This document shows positions 9,206-21,200 of a DNA stretch of 64,000 bases, piece by piece (position 1 is the stretch's first letter; every line of letters starts with the position of its first letter). The DNA is from Chaetoderma sp. LZ-2023a (lineage: Eukaryota; Mollusca; Caudofoveata; Chaetodermatida; Chaetodermatidae), in contig CM067360.1 in assembly GCA_034401795.1 (NCBI GenBank), positions 50,330,073 to 50,394,072 on the forward strand, read 5' to 3'. Position numbers and translations under genes: made by a program. The notes under the pieces were generated by a model. That model saw only the letters and a list, made by a program, of their open reading frames with translations. It was not told where the DNA came from and made no database searches.

Positions 9206-12200
9206 CACCAGTCACTCGCTAGCTCACTCACTCACCCATACATGTATACACACAAGCACCCAGTCACTCGCTAGCTCACTCATTTATCCATACATGTACA
9301 CACATAAGCACCCAGTCACTCACTCATCCATACATGTACACACAAGCATCCAGTCACTCGCTAGCTCACTCACTCATCCATACATGTACACACACAAGCA
9401 TCCTGTCACTCGCTAGCTCACTCACTCATCCTTACATGTACACACACAAGCACCAGTTACTCGCTAGCTCACTCACCCATACATGTATATACACAAGCAC
9501 CCAGTCACTCGCTAGCTCACTCATTTATCCATACATGTACATGCACATGCACCCAGTCACTCACTAGCTCTCATTCATCCATACATTTACACACACAAGC
9601 ACCCAGTCACTCGCTAGCTCTTATTCATCCATACACACAAGCACCCAGTCACTCACTAGTTCATTCATCCATAGATGTAGACACAAGCACGCGCACACAC
9701 ATGCCTTTGCTACATGTGTTGGTTACTGATTCTAGACACTTGTGATGTATTGTTCACTTGCCAGGCCTTCGCGATACTGAGTTACTGTTTGAGCAGTATA
9801 AGTGGTGGTTCCGCTGTGCTTAATCTGCAACATGAGGTCATTGCAACATGGAGTAGACAGATTCATTCAGATGTGAGTACAATAACATAACAACTGTCAA
9901 TAGAAACACCTTTCTTTTGGGGCCAACCAATCTTGGTTCCTTAAGACAGGTAATCAAAACATAATTTCTATGACACCTTACCTGTATTAACCATTTCGTA
10001 ATGAAGTGTGCCAAAACCGACCGCTGTAGTTGGTTTGAGGAATGTCATTTGCAGACTAAGAGAGAACTATTTTTGAAAATATAACACTGTAATGAATGGC
10101 GTAGTAATCGAGTAATTCCAGCGGTAAATTTTCAAGAATAGTCTTCTCGTGTCCTGAAAATAGACATTCTATAAGCAAATGTTTTGATAACCTTGACCAA
10201 ATCTAGTCATTAAAGGGTTAAATCTTTCAACTCATCAGATCAAATGTCACACATTTTTTACATTAGGCGACTACTTTGAAACTAATGGTGTCTCACCCAC
10301 CGGGTGTGGGGGTTACCAATCTGCGTGATTAATACCAACAGGATCCATTGTGTGGAGTTGGTGGATCCAGTAAGATTCACAGTCCTTGCGTGGGGAGGTG
10401 GCCTCAATGCTTTCAGGGTCGTGACGCAGAACTTCTATGACTCTGTATCTGATACTATTTGTATCATGTCCTTTGAAACTAATATTTAGTTAAATGTAAT
10501 TTTTACTTAAAACTAATCAAACTGAGGCTGCGTTTCTCAAGTTTATTCAAAATAATTAAGAGTTACTATCAGATGTAGTTGTGTGCTGCTAAACAGGGTA
10601 ATTGATTCCGATCGGATCCATACGATAATAGAGCTGGTGGATCCAGAACCTTTTACACTCCTTGCAGTAATCTGTTGCTTATACGCTATTGGGATTGTAC
10701 TGGAGTAGCTCAATAATCTTGTACTTGATAGAAGAAATCCTATGTGGGGGGAGAGTAAAATGTAGGCCTACAGTTGTGTCCCTGGTGTGTGCATCTAAAA
10801 TACATTGAAAAGCATAGGAAGACAACAATAGCCATACATTTTGAGATCCCCGTTCCTCCTGTCTAACTTATATGTATCACTGTATGAGCCTCAGAATAAA
10901 ACTAGAATTGGCAATGTGTCATGACAGCAGATTAAATTATAGAAGAATTAAATTTACCCATTTTAATGTCACATTGTGATTTTATCTTGGATACTTTTAT
11001 ATTTAACTGACATGAAGCAAAATATCTTGGCATTCAGAATGGAGCGGATTGACCCTTTAAGAACCAAAATGTGATAAGAAAGTAAAGATACTTTCACAGC
11101 AAATATGCATTTTAAACGGAGTGAAGATTTTAAAACGTTTATCCATGGAATGACTAACTGGGTTATCCTGCCAGTCAGGCTCCTGTTATGTTTTTAAAAT
11201 GTCCTCTCATGGTCCGCAAATGGCTATTATCTGAAACCATTATGGATATATATGTCTGTATAGACTGTTGGAAGATACCTCAGGAGACCAGAATTATGTG
11301 AGTTGTAGAAACCCAAAGTAATGTTGGTATGTCAAGCAAGTAGATGTTTGGCACAAAAAATGAAATGAACATCATTTGAATTAGTGTTTTGAAAGATAAA
11401 ATAAATGCATCAGTATGTTAACCCTTTATACACTCATAGCAGCCAAAACGGCTTTTGCAGTGGTCTTATAAAATGTCAATTTTCAGACCAAGAGAAGACT
11501 ATTTTTGAAAATTTTTCACTAGAGTGACAGGTTCGATAACTGAGCCAGTCATTACAGTGGTAAATCTGAAAAAATAGTGTTCTCTTGGTCTGTAAATGGA
11601 TATTTTGTATGAGAAGATAGAAATTTGTAAAAAGAAATTTGAGTTTTAAAAGGTGAATATATTACATGTTTTTCTTCTTCAGTCTTTGAGTTCTAAGGAG
11701 CGTTTCTGCTTACTCTCCGCCATAATGACATTAGCTGGCATTGGGAGACGTCACTACACAGCAACTCAGGTACAGCTACTAAAATGTGGGCGTGTGAAGC
11801 TGAAGATAGGCAGCTCTGTCTCTTAAGCAAATAGAAAACTCTTAAATCAAACCTCAGATATACATTGTAATGCATCCACTTTATATAGGTAAGCATATGT
11901 TCAAATATGGTACCAAAGTTAAGGTGAACCACTTGATATACAATATGATATGTGGAGCAAAACCAAAAACTAAAATTGGAGACAGATAGGTAGGCCAACA
12001 GACCAACCAACAGGCAGGCAGGCAGCCAGCAAGACAGACAGGCAGGCAGGCAGGCCGGATGATCTACAGGCAGACAGGTAGGTAGGCAAAGAGACAGACA
12101 ATTGCTATACTGGCGAAGATTCTAATTTTCATCAATAATAATCACATACATTTCCTCTTGCAATATAATTCAGGGAACTGAGCTTCGAGCAGCAGATGTA

Positions 12201-15200
12201 CACCTCATTGAGGTGGTCAAGATAGCGACTATTCTAGCACGGTCATCAGATAACCTTGACCTTCAGCATCAGGCGTGTTGGCAGCTCGGACAACTGTACC
12301 ATGTGTCGACGGCATCAGTGACATCATCAGCATCAGGTGAATGCGACCCTCACTGAATGAGCGCTATCATTGTCTATTTGTCATGTGCCATGTTCATTTG
12401 TGGCTTGCCATGTCGATATACTGCCTGTTTCAGTCAAACTAGTTCTAGAGGTCACCTGCCTTTTGGAAACAAATGATGGTGGTTCTCTGAAACGGTGCCT
12501 TTTTAACCATCGTAACGCTTACCACTCTGATGTTAATACTCTATCTGTTACTATGGTGATTGCAAAAAAATTGGTGTATATTTTTACCCCTTTCGTTATG
12601 AAGCCAGGCAAAAACTGGTCTCTGCAGTGGACTTTAGTGATGTCCATTTGCAGGCCAACAGAGGACTATTTTGGTCAATTTACAACTGCAATGACTGGCT
12701 CAGTTATCGAGCTGGTTATTTCAGTGAAAAATTTTCAAAAGGTAGTTTTCTTGCCCTACAAATGGAAAATCTCAAAACCACTGCAAAAGCGGTACTTGGC
12801 CGGCTTGATCATTAACGAGTAAAAAAGTGCTTTAATTTGCACTTTCCATGAAATTATGGACCTTGATAAACATTGACCATCTATTTGCTCTAAAAGGCAT
12901 CAACCAGAGACCACTTGTATTAAGAGGCCAGCTGTCTTTAGTGACTAGTGGTTTGTACTCCATAAGGTGTTCACTTAACACAAGTTTTACTGTTAATCCT
13001 TACCACTCTGATGTTAAAATCTTTAGTTTTCAAATTAAATACAAAAATGAACTGGCGTAGCTGTATCTCAAAAACTAATTACAGATTTGGCTCAAATTTT
13101 TATGCAACGAAAGAATTTGCTATGCAAGAGGACCTCCAGATTTTGCTCGTGATCCAGATAAAGTACTCAGATCTGTATCGAATCAAATTCTGGATGTATG
13201 GATATCTCGGAAACTGCTGGTCTGATTTTGTTCAAATTTTTTGAAGAAGCGGTGTGACCGTATGCTAGGATTCCACAACTTCGGGCATGATCCGGAAAAA
13301 TTATGAAAATCCAACCAAAAATTACTGACAGTCTGAAAACCTTTTATGTGACAAAGCCGTGAGGATGAGGGTATATGCAATTTCTTATTGTTCTTATTAT
13401 GTATTTATGGGGGATAATAATGGCATGTTATCTCTTGTGGATGATTATTCTTTGACCTTACGCTGAGTATGATTTGGACTCAAACTCTGAATGCTTGGAA
13501 GCTTGTTTGCCTCCTATTATACTCTCTGGCCCGGGCACCACCTATGCTGTTACATGGGCGCATGGTACAGGGGGGTGGGGTGGCACAGCCAACCATCCCC
13601 AGGCACCACGTCCATGATATAGTGATTATCCCTTATGTATTTAATATATTTACTTATTTGCTGTAGTTTTCCATTACCACCAACACTGTTATGCTCATGT
13701 AGTTATTATTGTATGAGTAATTATTAACTTATACTGTCATGGTTCGTTCTAGTGCCTCTGGACTATAGCTATCTGCCTCAACCAAGCTTTCTACAAGGGG
13801 TAGTGGCATTTCTGCAGCAAGCCTCACAGGCAGGTAGGTATTTAAACACACACTTTATCATGACATTTCTTAATCCATGCATAATGGAGGATTCCAGTTT
13901 ATCCTTCAATCATATGATGTCATAATCAACTATGTGACTTGTAAAATGGCACCATAATCAATGACGTCATGAATGTCATAGCTAAGTTTGTCACGAATGC
14001 TTACTTGATGTTTTTTTATTGATTAACAGCAACCACTTAACTTTCTTTTTACACTAAAATCAGAGTACCTCTTCTTCTTAGAGAAAACAATACAGACCAG
14101 CTGTTGAATAGTCAGAACCTAATTTGATTGGAATGGCTGCCAGTTAAGTTAACGTCACAGAATATTGTTAGGAATTTATTAGATGTGGTCTCAATATTTG
14201 AAAGAATGAACACATGGACCCACACAGACACACATACATATGCACACATGCACGCTTCACTTTTGCTGTTCTAACCATACTCATTTGAAAGCCTTCACTT
14301 GCTTGCTATTGTTTATATGTATAGGCCCTGACAGTATCAGTTCTGAGTGTGTACAACTGGCGCTAGAAGTATTAACGGTTGATGTCACCCGATCGCTACC
14401 ACCACTTAACTGGGCAGCAGTTCTCTCACCTTTGATAAGACTGGGATATGGTGAGACCATAGACATATATCTATAGACCGCTCATTCCTATACCTTCATT
14501 GTAGGATGAGTTGTAGTGATCACCGGCATCATAAATTGAATAAAATGTAAGTGCGCATGACCAGGTTTCTAAATGCATTGGCCAGTCTGTCTGACGACTT
14601 CAAAGTAATTTCATCGCAATATTGCGATGTCGATGTAGGATTTGTTGCGATTTTAACCAAACTGAATATTCCATGTGTCTCTGTCCAATAAAAACAATGC
14701 ATATTGCGATGGATAAGGTGAAGAAGGACTAATGTTACCTGTTTTCATATATTCATATATGTCAATACTCTGAATATGATAACTATTTCGTCTATTTGAA
14801 GCCCATTCTCTAATAGAAGCCCACTGCCTGACTTTGACATATATCAGCTCTAATAGTTTACACATCAAGAGTATACTTACCACCCTGATACTGTATGATA
14901 TTTCCTACATATCGACCTAGCTTCAATAATACTCAGAATTAAAAAGAAACCGCCCCCACTGGGCAGGTTACACAACTGACAGACCAGTGGATGTGCAGCC
15001 CAAACTCACACATGCGCAGGGCTGACTCATTCTCTTCTTAAAATATTGACCTGCAATTGCAACACGCTTTTTAGCCTTGCTTTTGCTTTCTTTCTTTTTA
15101 AAGCTTTGAGTTGTTTTGCAACTTGTTTGACTGTTTATTAGTATGTCTGACGCTGCCAAGTCGCCGGAGAATGCACTCGGTCCAAGCCATCAGGTGTACT

Positions 15201-18200
15201 TTAGTAAATTTATTGTTAAAAAATTTGCGTGTTGACTCGGATGGTATTTCCGGGATTCGCGCTATCTCGTGGATACGTCTTTATTAGGCTAGCTCTTTTA
15301 TGGGGGAGGCCTATATATTAGCTAACGCATGTTGTGATTTATTTTTCAGACACATGAGCTGATATTTGAAGGGTATCCTTTTATTTAAACAATATTTATA
15401 CTTGGTTTCTGGGTCCTTCTATTTTATTATGAGTTTGCTGAGGGAGTTATTACCATAAGAAGTAATTTCTCAGCATTCTCCCCCAACCACAGGGTTTTTG
15501 GACTCGGGATCAGGTATTCCTGTGTTGTTTATCAGACTTCATTCGTCCTCAGAAGTCATCTTATGAGGTTATTTAGGAGACAGAAATAATTTCAGTCATT
15601 TTATTTCTAAATATTTTAGAAGTTTTTTGACTGAGTGTTGAGTTATATATCTCTCTTGATGGTTTGCATAGATTCATTGTGTTTATAAAGTTCAATTACT
15701 AATGAATCTGTGTTTTGAGCTGTGAAGTCTAAAAAAGTTCGCCTCTCAAGTATTCAAGTTCAAATTCTTATGTCTCCCTTGTCTTCTTAAAGAAGTATAA
15801 CAAGGTTTTAGAATTTGTTTACTTTTTGTCAGGCCTATAGTTTTTTCTAGGGGCCTGGCTTATCTTTCATTTGATGGTCAAAATTTTTCCTTAGGGATCT
15901 TATTAGCCTTCTGCAATTGGTTTTTTGGTTCGTCATAACTAAAAACTAATTGTTTCCGTTTGTGTCTTTTCAGAGGGTTATTGAGACCAAATGCCCGTCC
16001 TGCCACCGTTTTGTGAAGGCCTGCTTTTCCCCTCATGACTGCACTAGGTGCAGTACGTGCGGGCCTCTTCTAAATTGCCATGTGTGTGAGTCGTGGCCGG
16101 TGGAGGTTTTAACTGATTTTTTTAATCAGCAGGTAAAGGATCGGGCGGCAGACGAGAAGAGGCGTCTGGAAAAGGAGTGTGTTAAGAAGAGGAAGGCATC
16201 CATGCCAGACATGGAGGCCTTCCGTCTTGAAATGATGGGAGAAATGAAGAAGATGATCACGGATCTTGTCCCATAGGTGCTTCGCAGCTTGCTTCCCGGG
16301 TCAAATTCATCATTGTCTTCTTCATTTGCTCCGGGACAGAGTGTTCCCGTCTCTGGGTCTGGTTCTCTTAGCAAACCAGTTTTCGTTATAGACCCAGAGA
16401 TGGCTCCCGTTGGTCCGGCGCTGAGGCTTGCCTCATCCGTGGACCCGGGAGCGAAAGCCATGGCCTCGGATGCTCGCTTATCGAACATCAAGCCAGAACT
16501 TCAGGTGGATCCACCGGCTTCCCAGCAGGACCAGCGGCCGTGGTTTGGAGGGAAACCGGTGACGAGCACCATGCCATCTGTGCCGTATGCGGAGCATATC
16601 ATTGATATGTTCGCTGCGGCAGAGACGCCCATTCGGCCGAAAGGACACCTTGCGAAGGCCCCTCGCGAGTTGGCACGGCGCTGCCATATAAGTTCTGATC
16701 TATATCAGAAGTATGGCGTCGTTCCAAAGCCTTGCATGGATGACCGTGCAGCTTTGGGTGAAGACATGCAGCCTGGGTCCCAGTCTGTCATGGGACCCTT
16801 GGGCGCTAGCGCCCTGCGCAGCGGTAATTCTGCGCTGCGGGACACGGAGGAAAGTACGACAGGAGCCATCTCGGCTCTCTCGCACGTTTCCCAGCTGCTA
16901 CAGGGGGTAGTAGCAGCATCTGTGGCCCGCCAAACTTCTCCTCTTGCAGTCCAGAGAGCCACCCAGGACGGCATTAACCTGGCTCTGGACTGCATGATAA
17001 GATCCATAACCAGGAGTTTATGGACGAGGCGCACATGTGCCCTTGACAATTTGTGCCCCTCGCAGGACCTGTACAATCGGCTTCTTCGGATGCCAATGGC
17101 AGGTCCAGGGTTGTTTGGAGGTGAAGGATGTCTGCACCTCCAACAAACCGTAAACCTGGTGAACAACCAGAGGGCGCTGCGAGAGCAGTTTGAAGTGCTC
17201 CGCAAGGAGCGTGTTCGAGCAGCGCCCCCTGCCTTCCACCCTCAGCAGGCTAGAGGTGGTGGTGGCCTTGTCAGAGGCCAACCACCTACGCAGCGTCTGC
17301 CATGACAACGACAGCCTAAGCCAGCTAGGGGGAGCGCAGGCTCCTCCAGCACAACCCACCAGACAGCCTGCGTACCGAGGTGCGCGTGGCGCCGGTAGAG
17401 GAGCACGGGGTTCTGGTCGTGGGAGCCAAACCTGATGGGTCGCCTCAAAAAGACCCCACCAGTGCTGCTAGGACAGCCACCAAAGACAGGGCTTCTCTTG
17501 CACTTCTCGGGTCCACCTCAGTCCTTAGGTGCACCCGTGGGAGGCCGTCTAGCCTTCCACATGCAAGAGTGGGAGCGGGTTACTCAGGACCGCTCAGTCT
17601 TGCGATGGCTTTCAGTCGATTACTATCCCGACTGGATTTCAAATCAGCCATCGCGCCTCTCTGGTTCAGATCTGGACACAAAATCCAAGCGATCTAGATC
17701 AACGGTTGTGTATAGAGGAAGAAATTCAATCCCTCATACTAAAACACGCTATTCAACCGGCACAAAAATGTCTGGGTTATTATTCAACTGTGTTCCTAGT
17801 GACAAAAAGCACTGGAGGGTGGGGACCAATTCTCAAGCTCAAACCTCTCAACAGGTTTAGCCTCACACCAAGTTTCAAAATGGAAACGGTGTTAGCAGGA
17901 TTGAGGAAGGGAATGTGGACAGCATCAATAGATCTAAAAGTTGCCTATTTTCACATTCCCATTGCGAAGAGCTTTCAACGGTTCCTGAGATTTGCATTTC
18001 AGGGCCACCAATGGGAATTCAGGGTTCTCCCATTTGGTATATCGATGGCTCCTCAGGTCTTCACTCGAGTGGGCCAAGCTATGACATCATACCACCGCAG
18101 GAGACACATAGCAATCCACACATACATAGACGACTGGCTGTTAAAGGCACACACTAAAAAAAGTCTATCAGCAAATCTGGAGATAGTTTTGAAAACTCTT

Positions 18201-21200
18201 ACAGATCTAAGCTGGGTAATCAACTTTCAAAAGTCAGAGCTGACTCCATCCCAGAAGTTTGTTTACCTGGGCATGTTCTTCGATCTAGAGATAGGATATG
18301 TTTATCCATCTCAAGAGAGAGTAGAAACACTCATCTCAGTCATACAGTTAGTGTGCAACAGATGTCATGTCCTGGCACGGGTCTACTTGAGAATGTTGGG
18401 GTTGATGGTTTCTTTGGAACCAATCATTCCTTAGGCAGCCTTACGCCGGCGGCCAATCCAGTTATTTCTCATGACACAGTGGACCCAGAGTACGGGTTTC
18501 CTGGACTTAAAAGTGTCAGTGTTGGAACCTCTTATTCACCACCTTCAATGGTGGATGAAGAGAGAAAATCTGTGGGGGGCAGGCGGGGTTGACGTTGTCA
18601 CCTCCCCACCGTCAGTTAACGATGTACACAGATGCATCAAGGGAGGGATGGGGAGCTTGCCTGGAAGAAAACAAAGTATCAGGGCTTTGGAATCTGGATC
18701 AGTCAGGAGAACATATCAATCTGCTGGAAATGCGAGCAGTAGTCTTAGCCATGGAACACTTCCTAGAGAAGGTCAAGGGCAAGAGTGTTCTGGTTCGATC
18801 AGACAATACAACAGTAGTGACTTACATAAACCGCCATGGCGGAACGAAGTCGCCAGGTCTCTGTATGATGACGTGGAAACTGCTTTGCTGGTGCCTAGAT
18901 CATGGGATTTCCCTGAAAGCAGTTCATATTCCGGGAAGGCTAAATCTATTAGCAGACTCATTGAGCCGAAGAATGAGCATTCTTCCCACGGAATGGCAAC
19001 TAAATCAAAGTGTGGCGGATCGCCTGTTCAACCACTGGGGCAAGCCCAACATAGATTTATTTGCAACGAACAAGAATGCGAAGATGACGCCATACGTCTC
19101 TCCAATTCCAGATCCGAGTTCTATCGCAATAGATGCGTTAGCTATCAGTTGGGAGGGAATGTATGCATACACATTCCCGCCAGCAATCCTGATTCCAAAG
19201 TTCTCCAGAAAATCAGGCAGCAGGAATGCCAAGTGCTTCTGATCACCCCAAATTGGCCAAGCCGATCATGGTGTACGATCTGCTGGACATTCTGGTCTGC
19301 AATCCTGTTCCTTTGCCTCTGATGGACAACATAATCTTCCAGGGCAAGGCCGTGCACAACAACCCGTCAATGTTTCAATTGACTGCGTGGATGTTGTCAA
19401 GGAATCAGCAGTTAAGGAGGGTTTTTCTGAGCAAGCAGCCATGTTTATGGCAAAAGCCAGAAGGGGATCAACCTCCAGAGCATATAATTATAAAATCAAC
19501 AGATTTGCTGAATGGTGCTCAAAAAGATGTATTAATCCAATGGAAGCATCTATTCAGGTAGTAGCCAATTTCCTCTGTCACCTTTTTGATGCCTATAGCC
19601 TCAAGCCTCTACTCTATTGCTGGCTACAAGTCAGCTTTAATGTCAGTTATCCCTTGCTTGGCTATTAGGGGAAGTGATGAAGTATGTAATCTAACTACTT
19701 TAATCAAAGGCATGGGTAATCTAAGACCAAGGAATCCTTCAGTGATCCCGTCTTGGAGTTTATCGTTAGTACTTCAAGTATTAGCAGATAAACCCTTTGA
19801 ACCACTAAACTCCATTTCCATGAACATGTTGACGCTTAAAACAGTTTTTCTGATTTCTGCAGCTTCAGCCAGACGAAGAAGTGAAATACATGCTTTGTCA
19901 GCAGAGCCATACCGTTTTGTGGTGACAGGGGAAGGCCTTAGGCGTCTACCTAGTTAACTTTATGGTGAAGAACCAGTCTTTAAAATATCCTGGTCAGCCT
20001 ATAGTTTTACCCGCTTTGTCTAGGTCCTAATTCAAAGGCTTGGTGTCCAGTCCGTGCATTAACGTGTTATAAACAACGTACACAGGAATGGCGGATGGAC
20101 CCTAGTGCTTTATGGCTGTCTTACATTGAACCCCATGGGAGAGCTTCTAAAGATACCATTTCTAGGTGGATTGTGGAATGCATCCAGCATTGCCACAAAG
20201 CCGCCACGGGTAAACAAGTTGACATGGCCAAGGCTCACAGTGTCCGTGGCGTAGTGACATCCACGGCTCTGTTTAACGGAGTGCCGGTGGATGACATTAT
20301 GTCAGTAGCACAATGGCACTATGAGTCTAGTTTTACAAATCATTACCTATGTGACACGTCAAATCCACTTGCCTTATCGATTTTATATAAACGTTAATTC
20401 TGTATATAAATTTGTTAATATTGTACATAAGGTCGTTGACTCACACTCAGTGCAATTTAGTGGGGGTAATCCCCGCTTTTCGGTACTGTACTTATCATCA
20501 CCAGCGGTGATCAAAGGGGAATCTCGTCAAAATAGGTTAGTCCTATATTTGATGATGGTTATTTTTTGTCACGTTGTTTATATTACTTACTAAAATGGTG
20601 ATGGTTTTGTGTTCTTTGTGGTTCCATCTGAGAGTATACGAAATGAAGCTTTCGTCCGATGTCTTATAGTACTTTAGCACGAGTACATAGAGAGCGTATA
20701 GGACATTGAGGTCATCGATCCCTCTTTAAAAGAGGGGGTGGTGGAGCGGATGTGAAACGGTCATTACTCTCAACATCGGTCGTGTTATCCGATGTCCAAA
20801 TCATTTCCTGATGGTGTTTTCATACACAATTTCAGATGTTTTTTGTGCTCCAAGAGCAAAAACTTGCTCTTCCAGGGATGAGCCAGTCTTCTGACCTTCG
20901 CCTCCCTCCCGCCGAATTCTCTTACGAATTCTGGCTATATCATAAAGTATCAGGGTGGTAAGTATACTCTTGATGTGAAATAAACAAAATCACGGATTTC
21001 TTTTTTCACGAGAGAGTTGACGCGTACCACCCTGATACGATCCTGGCATCTCCGCCCCACAGTGGCTCGGTCTATCGGCGTTTTATGTTGCAATTAGGTC
21101 AGCCAATATTTTGGAATAGAATGAGTCAGCCCCGCGCATGTGCAAGTTTGGGCTGCACATCCGCTGGTCTGTCAGTTGTGTAACCTGCCCAGGTTTTTTT

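Noticed and set aside
12370..12822. 150-codon open frame after FOCAD exon f
   Set aside because: Its second half is a P1 MITE. No coding motifs and no good splice sites.
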